DNA of 40,970 bases from Deltaproteobacteria bacterium (GCA_016874975.1 VGSQ01000015.1:1-40970); one strand, 5' to 3'. Counted from the first letter of the stretch, positions 28,023 to 37,741 are shown. Program-made: numbers and translations. Notes: generated by a model from the letters alone, not told the origin.

Positions 28023-28953
28023 CCCTCCCGGTCAGGGGCTGAATGAGTGTACCAAATTTCCTCCATTGGTACCATTGCACCGGGTCGGCATCCACGGCGG
28101 CTTCCAGCACCTTAAGACAGGAAATCCCCACCGGCTCCGCCGCCGTAGCGGCAGGGGCGGCGATGGGGGTGAAGTGGAGCGTATAGCGGCGTCCCCCCTC
28201 GCGCCGCAGGAGGGCCGTGACCACCGGCGCGCCGGAACGCCGCCGCAGGATTTCCAGGGTGCGGTCCGCGTCCAGGCGATTGCCCAGAAAGGTAACCTGC
28301 CGGGCGGGATCGGGGCGCCATTCTTCGAACTCATCGCACTCGGTGATCAGGATGCGTCCCCGCTTTAAGGCCTTGAGGGCCGTCAACAGGACGTTACTGC
28401 CGTCGCTGTCCACCAGTTCCAGCCCCACGCGCCCGGCCCGCTCCTGCATGGAGAGCCGCAGACGGTTGGTCTGGAAGCGGCAAATCATGGTGGCAGGGTA
28501 ATTCCTGACCGCCAGGGCGCCGGGCAGGAATTCCACGGCCCCGTAATGGCCGGTGACTAGGATGACCCCGCGGCCGGCCGCCAGGGCCTCCTCCAGGGCC
28601 TCCGCCCCCTCCAGGCGGACGCGCCGCCTGAGGAAACCCACCAGGCGCCCGAAGTGGGAGTAAGCCACGAACAGTTTCTCGTGATAGTGGTCGATGGCGC
28701 CCCGAAAGGTCCGCCGCTTGAGGCGCCGTAAGACGGCGGGCTCCAGGTCCGACCCCAGGATCCGGGTAATGGTGGCCTGGATCAGCTTCCGTTCCTTCCA
28801 GTTCAGGAGATAGTAGATTTTCCCCAGGAGCCGGAGATAGCATCGGGAAAACCAGGACGGCAGGAACCGAAACAACATGACGTTCAGGCGCATCTGGCAG
28901 AACTTGCTGAGACTCGGTTTCCAGGTCCGAAGGGAGAGGAGTCTGGCAAACAT
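27955..28953 (-). CDS. Lysophospholipid (lauroyl-like) acyltransferase family protein
   Basis: Start MFARLLSLRTWKPSL at 28953; GRGVILVTGHYGAVEFLPGALAVRNYPATMICR; overlaps the enolase-family start by 68 bp. Confidence 0.83.
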   Translation of the reverse strand: MFARLLSLRTWKPSLSKFCQMRLNVMLFRFLPSWFSRCYLRLLGKIYYLLNWKERKLIQATITRILGSDLEPAVLRRLKRRTFRGAIDHYHEKLFVAYSHFGRLVGFLRRRVRLEGAEALEEALAAGRGVILVTGHYGAVEFLPGALAVRNYPATMICRFQTNRLRLSMQERAGRVGLELVDSDGSNVLLTALKALKRGRILITECDEFEEWRPDPARQVTFLGNRLDADRTLEILRRRSGAPVVTALLRREGGRRYTLHFTPIAAPAATAAEPVGISCLKVLEAAVDADPVQWYQWRKFGTLIQPLTGRDDAHQESGYLAPEIGVSIPVQA

Positions 28954-30109
28954 GGCTGGACCTCCCTGAACTGACCGCCGGCACAACCGGCAACGCGGTT
29001 ACCCGAATCGGGGCCGCCCGTCACTGCCACAGGGGGGACAAGGCGACCTCTAAATCTGTCTCACCCTGAGAGCACCCCGGTGATAATCCGGAGAAAAAGA
29101 TGAAAAATCTCTTCGAAAATCCTTAGTACTATATAAGGCATTTCCTGACTGGTTGTCAAACAACTTTTTAAAATTTTTTAAAATTTTTTACATTTTGTTG
29201 CAAAAAACTTACCAGAGCTTTAGAACAGGCAAGTAACCAAGCCCCTGGCCTTTGAGTTGAGTAGCAAGAATCATGGTAAGACTGTGAAATTCTCCCGAGG
29301 ACTCGCGGGAAAGATGTCGGTTCCGGGCTCCGCCTCACCCCCGTGCTTGGCGCCCGACAGGACCTTGGGTCAACAGGCCGTTACGACCGCATATCATTTA
29401 ACGTTTGAATATTATTGATTAATATGCCTTGGCAGAAAAAACCGCCCTTGCTTCCGGGCCACCTTTCCCAGTTATTTTTCGACGGAAAATATGATATGCT
29501 CTTAGGAGAAAAAAATTTTCCAAACCAGAGTGAGGCCTCCTGCAAAACGACTTATCCTGATCGCCATCAGGATTTTACCTAGATGTTATTAAGGAATAAC
29601 GTTAGGAAAATTCGCCTGGTATTGCAATGCAAGAGAGTTATTCAATTGTCTTATTGGGCAACAATTATTATTATTCAGCGGCGAGAATAGCTTGCCATTG
29701 TCTCTTGAAATAAGAGAACGGCAATTCCTGCCGGTGCTGCACGGCGCGAAATTTGCGGGGGATTGCTCCAGAAGAGAGGATTTCCCCGGCGCCCGAGAGG
29801 TTGTGTGCAGCCGACCTGGCAGCCTCCGGAAATTTTTTCCGAACCGGAAGGCGGGGCGGTCCCGGATTCCTTCCGACCGGAGGGGTTTTGATGGGAAAAA
29901 ATAATCAATCTCAATCAGATACCTATCCAGGGCACGTCATCGGTCCAGGATCGGCAGGGGGCTTACAGACGGGTTTGTGCAAAATCCTTACCAAACCCTG
30001 AGTTTGACCAATGGTCCGTGGCCAGGAGGGTTTTCCCCTCAACCGGCCTTGCATCACCCGGACGGCGGTTTAAGCGCCCAGGGTTTGGTCTGAAGCCGTC
30101 AGGCACGGT

Positions 30110-31915
30110 TTGCCTGAGGGGACAGCGCCTCCGGCTATGGAAAAGCACCACAGTTGTTTAAACACCCGGGCCATCATTGAGTACTTCCAGGAGCACTTTC
30201 CCGAGGAGGTTTCCGGATTATTCCGCGAGCTGGACCCGGAAATCGACCAACTGCCCGACCCCCAGGAATTTCTGATGGAGATCAACAACTGGGTGTCCAG
30301 CCGGGTGGTCATCAAGATGTTCCAGAACGCCCGGCGCCTCTCCCAGGACCCTGAGATCGCTTACAAAATCGGACTGGACTCGGCGGCCCGCAAAAAATTG
30401 GGCTACGTGCAGCGCATCATTCTGTTTGCCTGGAAGAACCCGCGCCGCAGCCTGCCCAAGGTGCAGAAGGTCAACGACAAGTTCAACCGCAACAAACGGG
30501 TGGAGCTGGTGGAGGCTACCCGGCACAGAGCCGTGGTGCGTCTCCACTGGTTTCCCGAGGTGCCGGCGGTGAGCGACTTCTGCCTCTTCAATAAGGGGAT
30601 TTACACCGGCATACCCACCATCTGGAATCTGCCGCCGGCCATCCTGGTGGAAAACAAGTGCTATTTCAAGGGGGATGACTACTGCGAATACCAGCTCAAG
30701 TGGGTTTGGAAATTTTCCCTCAAGGAAAGCCTGCTCCGCATGCTCACTCCCTGGCGGGCCCTGCGGTACACCATCGATGAACTGGAGCGGGATAAGGAGC
30801 TGTTGAAGCGGAAATTCGACGAGGTGCACATTCTGAACATCCAACTCCGTGAAAAGATTGACCAACTCCTCAATCTCCAGGAGGCGCTGAGCGAATCGGA
30901 AATCAAATATCGCATCGTGGCCGATAATACCTATAACTGGGAATTCTGGCTGAGTCAGGAGGGGCGGTTCATCTATATGTCGCCGTCCTGCCAGCGGATT
31001 ACCGGCCATGCCGCCGAGGAATTTGAGCGGGATCCGGAGCTGTTTTTCCGCCTCATCCACCCCGATGACCGGGCCCGCTTCGAGGCCCACCATCGCCGGG
31101 TGGAAAGCACCGGCGGCACAGGTGAGCTGGAGTTTCGCATCCAACTGCCGGACGGCCAGGTGCGTTGGATCGGCCACGCCTGCCAGGCGGTCTTTGACGC
31201 GGAGGGCCAATTTCTGGGAACCCGGGGCAGCAACCGGGACATTTCGGAGAAAAAAGCGGCGGAGGAGCAGATCCGGACCTCTTTGCGGGAGAAGGAGGTG
31301 CTCCTCAAGGAAATCCACCACCGGGTGAAGAACAACTTGCAGATTATCTCGGGCTTGCTTACCATTAAATCCCACAACGTCAACGACCCGGCGGTCATCG
31401 AGATGTTTCGGGACTGCCGCAACCGCATCCGGTCCATGGCGTTGGTGCACGAAGCCTTGTACCGCTCCGGGGATCTGGCCGTCATCGACCTCAAGGACTA
31501 TCTGGAGAGGCTCTCCCAGGGGCTGGTGGGAACCTACCGGGGCAAGGGCGAGCGCATCCGCTTCTTCTCCGAGCTGGAGAGCTGCACCGTGGGCATCGAC
31601 ACCGCCATCCCCTGCGGCCTGATCATCAGCGAGTTGCTCTCCAACTCCCTGAAGCACGCCTTTCCGGATAACCGGACGGGAGAAATCCACTTAGGTTTCC
31701 GGGTGGTGGAGGACCACCTCCTGGAGCTTTCCCTCTGGGACAATGGCGTAGGCATTCCAGAGAGCTATGACCCCAAGAAGACCCATTCCCTGGGCCTCCG
31801 CCTGGTCACCGATCTGGTGGAACGCCAGTTGGGAGGCGCCATCCAATTCAGCCAGGAACAGGGCGCGCACTACCTCATCAGATTCAGAGAATTGAAATAC
31901 AAAAAACGGGTCTGA
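30110..31915 (+). CDS. Sensor histidine kinase: N-terminal V4R-like region, PAS, HisKA_2-type
   Basis: YFKGDDYCEYQLKW; PAS ...SPSCQRITGHAAEEF...; LLKEIHHRVKNNLQIISGLL; ISELLSNSLKHAFP; DNGVGIPE. Confidence 0.88.
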   Translation: MPEGTAPPAMEKHHSCLNTRAIIEYFQEHFPEEVSGLFRELDPEIDQLPDPQEFLMEINNWVSSRVVIKMFQNARRLSQDPEIAYKIGLDSAARKKLGYVQRIILFAWKNPRRSLPKVQKVNDKFNRNKRVELVEATRHRAVVRLHWFPEVPAVSDFCLFNKGIYTGIPTIWNLPPAILVENKCYFKGDDYCEYQLKWVWKFSLKESLLRMLTPWRALRYTIDELERDKELLKRKFDEVHILNIQLREKIDQLLNLQEALSESEIKYRIVADNTYNWEFWLSQEGRFIYMSPSCQRITGHAAEEFERDPELFFRLIHPDDRARFEAHHRRVESTGGTGELEFRIQLPDGQVRWIGHACQAVFDAEGQFLGTRGSNRDISEKKAAEEQIRTSLREKEVLLKEIHHRVKNNLQIISGLLTIKSHNVNDPAVIEMFRDCRNRIRSMALVHEALYRSGDLAVIDLKDYLERLSQGLVGTYRGKGERIRFFSELESCTVGIDTAIPCGLIISELLSNSLKHAFPDNRTGEIHLGFRVVEDHLLELSLWDNGVGIPESYDPKKTHSLGLRLVTDLVERQLGGAIQFSQEQGAHYLIRFRELKYKKRV

Positions 31916-31917
31916 GC

Positions 31918-32523
31918 ATGAATAAAAAGAAAATCATGGTGGTGGAAGACGAGATCATCATCGCCCGAGAGCTCCAGATAATCCTGGAAAGCATGGGCTA
32001 CGACGTATGTGCGGTGGAAACCTCGGGAGAGGAAGCGGTGAGCCGGGTGGAGGAAATCCAGCCGGACCTGATCCTCATGGACATCAACCTCATCGGCGAG
32101 ATCGACGGCATCGAAGCCGCCACCCAGATCCAGGAAAAGTTAGATATCCCGGTGGTTTATCTCACCGCCTTCGGCGACCAGGCCCTGCTGGACCGGGCCA
32201 AGGTCACCATGCCCTACGGCTACATTCTCAAGCCCTATGACGACCGGGAATTGCGCATCATTATTGAGATTTCCCTCTACAAACACCAGGCCGAGAAGGA
32301 CCGCAAATTCCTGAACAAGCTGCTCCTCCAGGCCTTGAGCCGGGTGAAAACCCTGAGCGGACTGTTGCCCATCTGCATCAATTGCAAGAAGATACGGGAC
32401 GACCAGGGTTACTGGCAGCAGATCGAAAAGTACATCAAGCAACATTCGGAGGCGGAACTGCGGCAGAGCATCTGTCCGGAATGCACCAAAATGCTCTATT
32501 CGGACATCATGGGCCACAACTGA
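31918..32523 (+). CDS. Response regulator with C-terminal Cys-motif domain
   Basis: REC: KIMVVEDEIIIARELQ...LILMDINL...LTAFGD...YILKPYDD. C-terminal: CINCKKIRDDQGYWQQIEKYIKQHSEAELRQSICPECTKMLYSD. Confidence 0.9.
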   Translation: MNKKKIMVVEDEIIIARELQIILESMGYDVCAVETSGEEAVSRVEEIQPDLILMDINLIGEIDGIEAATQIQEKLDIPVVYLTAFGDQALLDRAKVTMPYGYILKPYDDRELRIIIEISLYKHQAEKDRKFLNKLLLQALSRVKTLSGLLPICINCKKIRDDQGYWQQIEKYIKQHSEAELRQSICPECTKMLYSDIMGHN

Positions 32524-32916
32524 ACGAAGACCCTAGAGCGGGGCGCGGACCCTGGTCGGAGCACCCGCCGGACCGACCTCCGACTTCAACCGGAGCGGTT
32601 CATGAGATCGGCCCGAGAGGAGGCTCTGTTAAATTTCAATAAAACAATAATTTTCTATTAAAAAGCTTGACAGAATTATTGTTCCGTGCTTAGGTGAATT
32701 TTGCCGCCTTGTCACATGGTGTAAAAAACCGCTTCAGGGGAAAAGCCCGCTGAATGTCAGGCAGGTTGATAAAAACGGCGCCAACTGCCGGCAGAAGGGC
32801 CATGCGGACATTTGTTTTTCAGGATGGCATGGTTTCTGATACGGCAAGGGATGGGCAGAAGTTGCCTATTGATCTAGAGGACCGGGCCGCCGCCGGTTGA
32901 CACGGGAGCGCCTTTA

Positions 32917-33879
32917 ATGGCATACGTCATTCTCAGAGACCCCGAATCCATTCGCCGCCGCTTGAGAGAGCTTTTTGCGGAGCAGACCAGGGGTCACCGG
33001 CGCGTTATCCTGGGAGTGCACCTGGGCGCGCAGGCCTCAGATTTTCTCCCCGACGTTCAGGGGGTGGAAGTGTACTGCACCTCGCAACCCGGCGCCGTCA
33101 ATCCTTACGCTCTGGAGGAATTGCACCGGCGGGGGGCGAAGGTCTTTTTTGTGGACCGGCTCCACATGAAACTCTGCTGGGTAAAAGGGGGCGGGGCCAT
33201 TGTGGGGTTGGCCAACCTGAACCTGGCCGGGGACGACACCGGCGCCGAGGCTGCCGCGGGGCACGAAATGGTGGTCTATTTCGATGACTGCAGCGTGGTG
33301 GACATCGAAGAGATCATCGGCTCTCTCAAGGTGGAGCCCCTGACCGCGGAGAACATCGGCGAGCTGAAAGAGAAACACCACCTCTTCTGGAAAACCGTGG
33401 AAGGGATCGGCCTGCTGCCCGACACGGCTCCCCCTGAGGCCCTGGATTTCCTGACCTGGGGCCGGGGGGAACCGGACGCGGCCGAAGCCGCCGCGCCGTT
33501 GGCGGGCAGGGCCCCTCAGACGATGGAGTGGTATCGACATCTCCGCTCCCAGGGGCAGAGGAAGCTCGAGGGGCTCGGCTTCCCCGACGCCGGCCAAAGC
33601 AACCGCCTGGCCGAGTTGTGCTTCACTTTGGAGGAATACCTGCCTTGCTCCGGGAGGGACGAGTCTCCCCACCGGGAGCCCGGGGAACCGCCCTTCATGG
33701 ATTACTGGTCGGAGATCATGGCGGACCAGGCCACGGGGCCCAGCGTCAAGCGCGCCTTGCAGGAGGCCATCCAGGAGCATGGTCTGGACAAAATGATCAT
33801 CATTTCCCTGGTGCCCAAGGACAAGTTTCTGGAGATGCTCTCCCGCAAGTTTGAGCAATATCGCCGGAAAATCAATTGA
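32917..33879 (+). CDS. PLD-like protein with a single HxK motif
   Basis: VEVYCTSQPGAVNPYALEELHRRGAKVFFVDRLHMKLCWVKGGGAIVGLANLNLAG. Confidence 0.65.
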   Translation: MAYVILRDPESIRRRLRELFAEQTRGHRRVILGVHLGAQASDFLPDVQGVEVYCTSQPGAVNPYALEELHRRGAKVFFVDRLHMKLCWVKGGGAIVGLANLNLAGDDTGAEAAAGHEMVVYFDDCSVVDIEEIIGSLKVEPLTAENIGELKEKHHLFWKTVEGIGLLPDTAPPEALDFLTWGRGEPDAAEAAAPLAGRAPQTMEWYRHLRSQGQRKLEGLGFPDAGQSNRLAELCFTLEEYLPCSGRDESPHREPGEPPFMDYWSEIMADQATGPSVKRALQEAIQEHGLDKMIIISLVPKDKFLEMLSRKFEQYRRKIN

Positions 33880-33957
33880 AGTCCCGGCCTCCGGCGCGTC
33901 GGAGAACAGGCGGGCCCTTCCCCGGCAGGCCGTTTCCGCACCTTCCCTCGCACCCCC

Positions 33958-35331
33958 TTGAATGACGTGATGCTCCTCCGTGCCCGGGATCTCAAAGTTC
34001 CCGGGGCGCGCCTGCTGGCCCTGAAGATCCTGCTGGCGGCCCATTCCGGGGACCGTCGCGTGGAGGACCTGCTGGCCGGCGCCCTGCGTCGGCACGAGCT
34101 GCCCCGGCCGGAGCGGGCGTTGCTCCTGGAGCTGGTCCAGGGCGTGAAGCGCCGGGAGCTCACCCTGGACCACCACCTGGCGCCCCTCTCCCGTTTGCCC
34201 CTCAACAAACTGGAGGCGCCGGTGCTGCTCATCCTGCGGCTGGGCGCCTACCAACTCCTCTACCTGGACCGGGTGCCGCCCTGGGCCGCGGTGGATGAAG
34301 CGGGCAAGCTGGCCAAGGCCTGGCGCCTGCCCCACCGCACCGGCGGCTTCATCAACGCGGTGCTGCGCCGTCTGGCCAAAGGGGAGCGGGCCCCCCTTCC
34401 GGACGCGGCCAAAAATCCGGCGGCGGCCCTCAGCCTCGAAACCTCGCACCCGGCTTGGCTGGCGAAGCGCTGGCTCAAGCGCTGGGGCCCGGAGGAGGCC
34501 CGCCGCCGTTTGGACGCCAACAACCTGGTGCCGCCCCTCACCATCCGGGTCAACACGTTGAAGATCGACCCACCGGTGCTGGCGGCGCGCCTGTCCCGGG
34601 AGGGGGTGGAGGCCGTGCCCTGCGTCCACGCGGCCACGGGGCTGACCCTGGTCAACCTGGAGACCTCGCCCGCCTCCCTGCCCACCCATCGGCAGGGGCT
34701 GTGGCTGTTCCAGGACGAGGCGGCCCAGCTGGTCACGCCCCTGCTGGGTCTGACCCCGGGGGCGCGGGTCCTGGAGATCGGCGCCGGCCGGGGCGGCAAG
34801 ACCACGCACCTGGCGGAACTGCTGCAGGACCGGGGGATGGTCCTGGCGGTGGACGAGCACCGGCGCCGTTTGCGGGAGTTGGTGGAGAATGTGCGGCGCT
34901 GGGGCGCGGCCTCCATCTGCCCCCTCCGGGCCGACGCCACCCGGCCCCTGCCCGTTCGCCCCGGGTCTCTGGACGGGGTGCTCATCGACGCCCCCTGTTC
35001 GGGTCTGGGGGTCATCCGCCGGCATCCGGAGATCAAGACCCGCCTGAAGAGACCGGACCTGGACGTCTTCCCGCCGCGGCAGCGGGCCATGCTGGCGGCC
35101 GCGGCCCCCCTGCTGAAGCCCGGCGGCCGCCTCCTCTACGTCACCTGCACCACGGAACCGGCGGAGAATGAAGAGGTGGTGACGGCCTTTCTCCAGGCTC
35201 ACCCGCAGTTTCGGTTGGCCCCCCTGCCGGCTCCCTACCATCAGTTTGCCACTCCCACGGGCTTCTTCCAGACCTCTCCCGCGGACCACCACCTGGACGG
35301 CTTCTTCGCGGCGCTGCTGCAGAAGGAATGA
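33958..35331 (+). CDS. rsmB: 16S rRNA (cytosine(967)-C(5))-methyltransferase
   Basis: NusB-like N-terminus; FINAVLRRLA; VLEIGAGRGGKTTHLAELL; DGVLIDAPCSGLGVIRRHPEIK; LLYVTCTTEPAENEEVV. Confidence 0.92.
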   Translation: MNDVMLLRARDLKVPGARLLALKILLAAHSGDRRVEDLLAGALRRHELPRPERALLLELVQGVKRRELTLDHHLAPLSRLPLNKLEAPVLLILRLGAYQLLYLDRVPPWAAVDEAGKLAKAWRLPHRTGGFINAVLRRLAKGERAPLPDAAKNPAAALSLETSHPAWLAKRWLKRWGPEEARRRLDANNLVPPLTIRVNTLKIDPPVLAARLSREGVEAVPCVHAATGLTLVNLETSPASLPTHRQGLWLFQDEAAQLVTPLLGLTPGARVLEIGAGRGGKTTHLAELLQDRGMVLAVDEHRRRLRELVENVRRWGAASICPLRADATRPLPVRPGSLDGVLIDAPCSGLGVIRRHPEIKTRLKRPDLDVFPPRQRAMLAAAAPLLKPGGRLLYVTCTTEPAENEEVVTAFLQAHPQFRLAPLPAPYHQFATPTGFFQTSPADHHLDGFFAALLQKE

Positions 35332-35465
35332 AGAGATTATGCCAGGTGAGGGGGCCAGGGGTCTTGGACTATTTTCCGTTTCATCTTAGGGTCTTGCAAA
35401 ATTCTCCTTGTGTCTTAGGAAAGGGCGGCGGTTTTGAAAACGCTCTGCAAGATGGAAACCTCTTT

Positions 35466-35540
35466 CATGGTGCGCGGTGCGCACCCTACGCAGGGACCAG
35501 AACATCGGAGGATTCTGTAGGGTGCGCACCGCGCACCATG
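35466..35540. repeat. 24-bp perfect inverted repeat with a 27-bp spacer
   Basis: CATGGTGCGCGGTGCGCACCCTAC (35466-35489) / GTAGGGTGCGCACCGCGCACCATG (35517-35540). Confidence 0.92.
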
Positions 35541-35605
35541 ATTTTTCGGAAACCGTAATGCTGTCCGTAAGTTTTGCAAGAAGCTCATCTGCAACACATG
35601 TTCAT

Positions 35606-35633
35606 GTAGGGGCGGTTCGCGAACCGCCCCTAC
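35606..35633. repeat. 28-bp perfect palindrome
   Basis: GTAGGGGCGGTTCGCGAACCGCCCCTAC. Confidence 0.95.
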
Positions 35634-35779
35634 GTTGCTATCCGATAGCGAGGTTTGTTGCAGTTAAAAGTGAAAACGGTATTGGACCCTTGCCCCCTCC
35701 CGCAATTCATTAACGCCCCTCATAAAGGAGGTTGGGAGGAGGTGTGGGGGAGCCACTGCTCCCCCGGCCCTCCGCCTCT

Positions 35780-35930
35780 CGTTCCCAAGCTCCCGCTTGG
35801 GAACGCACTTGTGGCCCAAGCTCTGCTTGGGCGGGGATGACGCCGACCGGGACGCACACGCCTTCGTCTCCCTCGCCAAGCAGGAGCTTGGCGGGCAAGC
35901 CGGTTCCCAAGCAGGAGCTTGGGAACCAGA
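35780..35930. repeat. GTTCCCAAGC...GCTTGGGAAC palindrome cluster
   Basis: Direct reading; same family as 12000-12160 and 17796-17850. Confidence 0.9.
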
Positions 35931-36145
35931 AGAAAACCTCACCACCCGAAACCTGAAACCTGAAAGCTAACCCCCGGAACCTGACACCTGGCGCCTGACC
36001 CCTGGCGCCCCCCTCACCCGCGCTTTAACCCCACCCAGCTCATAGGGCTTGCCGTGCACGCCGGGGCCGGCGGCCGCGGGCCGCCCTATAATGTCTGGAC
36101 ACCCGGGGGCAGGTGTCCTGCATAAATGGGCCAAGCGCCATAGAG

Positions 36146-37306
36146 CTAAGGGGCTGGGGGAGAAGCAGGGGTCTGCGACCTCCTGCCGCCTCTCCCGCTC
36201 CTTAACCCCACCCAGGCCAGGGGCAGCAGGGCCAGGGAGGTGGCGCCGGAGATGATGAGGGGGTAATGGTAGCCCCAGGCCGCGCCCACGGGTCCATAGA
36301 TGAGGGAGCCGGTCAGGGTGCCCAGGGTGGTGGTGAGGGAGATGAGGCCGGCGTGGCCGCCCACCCGGTCCACGTGGAACAACCGGGAGATGGTGGTGTA
36401 GGTCTCCATGAGGATGAGGCCGTCGCCGAAGCCGTGCACCGCGCGCCACACGAACGACCAGGCGAGGTTGGGGTAGGTCATGAGGATGTGTCCCAGGCCC
36501 GAGGTCACCAGGGCCAGGGCCAGGAAGCCCAGGGGTGTCAGGCGCCCCGCCCAGAAGCGGCCGTAGCAGTAGGCGGTGAGGGCCACCACGCCGAACTCGC
36601 CGGCCAGGTAGAGGCCCATTCCCAGGGGGGTGAGGCCCAGGTTTTGGGTCAGGAAGAGGCCCAGGCTGGTGCCTTCCGCGCCCCAGTGCATGGTGAACAG
36701 GAAGAGCCAGGCGGCGAAGAAGAGCACGGGGCGGCTGAAAAAGTCCCTGCCGTAGGCCAGCAGCGGGGTGCGCACCCCCCGGGTCAGGGGCAGGGCCAGG
36801 GTGGGGAGCAGCAGGAGAAACACCCCCGCCGCCAGCAGTTGGAGGGAGCGGGGGAAATCCGTCAAAGACAGGGAGACGCCGCCCAGGAGGATGCCCGCGG
36901 TCATGCCGCCCATGCGCCAGGAATTGAAGTGGCCGAAGCGGCGGGTTGAGTCGCCCGCCTCGCCTTTGAAGAGCATGATGTCCAGGGACTGGCGGATGAG
37001 CTGCAGGCTGAGCCCGAAGGCCCAGAAGGTGAGGAGGAAGGGCCAGAAGCGCTGCGCCTGGGAGAGGGCCAGCAGGGTGGCGGCGGCGCCCACCACCCCC
37101 AGACGGGTGAGGATGCGGGCCGGGTAGCGGTCGCCCGTCACCCCCACGGGGAAGGAGACCATGATGGCGTTGAGGCTCAGGACGGCGTACAGGAGGCCGA
37201 TCTGGCCGCCGGAAAAGTGCAGGTCGCCCTTCAGATAAATGGGCAGGAAGAAATAGAGCGCCGCAATGACGACGGCATAGGCGCCGATGAAAAAGGGCAG
37301 GATCAC
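36146..37306 (-). CDS. MFS transporter
   Basis: 12-TM-like; IGLLYAVLSLNAIMVSFPVGVTGDRYPARILTRLG. Confidence 0.85.
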   Translation of the reverse strand: MILPFFIGAYAVVIAALYFFLPIYLKGDLHFSGGQIGLLYAVLSLNAIMVSFPVGVTGDRYPARILTRLGVVGAAATLLALSQAQRFWPFLLTFWAFGLSLQLIRQSLDIMLFKGEAGDSTRRFGHFNSWRMGGMTAGILLGGVSLSLTDFPRSLQLLAAGVFLLLLPTLALPLTRGVRTPLLAYGRDFFSRPVLFFAAWLFLFTMHWGAEGTSLGLFLTQNLGLTPLGMGLYLAGEFGVVALTAYCYGRFWAGRLTPLGFLALALVTSGLGHILMTYPNLAWSFVWRAVHGFGDGLILMETYTTISRLFHVDRVGGHAGLISLTTTLGTLTGSLIYGPVGAAWGYHYPLIISGATSLALLPLAWVGLRSGRGGRRSQTPASPPAP

Positions 37307-37318
37307 GGCGAGGCTTCG

Positions 37319-37741
37319 TTACACCGCTTCGTGGTTGAGCCTGACCTCCATGGCCCGGGCCGGGCAGACGGAGCAGCACAGCTCACAGGCGCTGCATTTC
37401 CCGGCTTCGAAGAGCACCTCCATCTCGGGCCGTTTCACAAAGAGGGCGCCCGTGGGGCACAGGGCCGTGCAGGTGCCGCACTGGTAGCAAAGATCGTCAT
37501 TGCGCCGCACCTCGTGGGCCATCACCTTGACCTTCACCCCCGAGTCGCGGAGATACTTGAGGCCTTGCTTGAAATTCCTGGGATGGCCCCGCAGCTCCAT
37601 GACAATGACCCCCTCCTGCTGGGGGTTTATGTTGGCCTTGAGGAGGTTGAACATCAGGTCATAATCCTTGACCAGACGGTAGATGATGGGCTGATCCACC
37701 ACCTCCCGGGGAAACCGCAGTACCAGCATTTCCGCGTGCAT
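37319..37741 (-). CDS. NIL-domain 4Fe-4S ferredoxin
   Basis: MHAEMLVLRFPREVVDQPIIYRLVKDYDLMFNLLKANINPQQEGVIVMEL...CYQCGTCTALCPTGAL...CSACELCCSVCPARAM. Confidence 0.88.
   Translation of the reverse strand: MHAEMLVLRFPREVVDQPIIYRLVKDYDLMFNLLKANINPQQEGVIVMELRGHPRNFKQGLKYLRDSGVKVKVMAHEVRRNDDLCYQCGTCTALCPTGALFVKRPEMEVLFEAGKCSACELCCSVCPARAMEVRLNHEAV

Noticed and set aside
29675-30001. Short ORFs upstream of the sensor kinase
   Set aside because: Overlapping frames on both strands, no motif and no convincing SD; treated as non-coding
32660-32700. CTTGACAGAATTATTGTTCCGTGCTTAGG as a sigma70 promoter for the PLD-like gene
   Set aside because: -35 is good, but no convincing -10 at proper spacing and about 220 bp from the start codon
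33037-35292. 751-aa minus-strand ORF
   Set aside because: Shadow of the PLD-like gene and rsmB; no recognisable motifs, composition typical of an antisense frame
35664-35956. Small ORFs with SQAGAWEP / LLLGNALVAQ-like peptides (also near 3800, 11900, 15400, 17800)
   Set aside because: Translations of GTTCCCAAGC palindromic repeats, not genes
36146-37306. Alternative 470-aa minus ORF 35967-37379 over the same DNA
   Set aside because: No TM or family pattern; the 36146-37306 frame is a clear MFS protein
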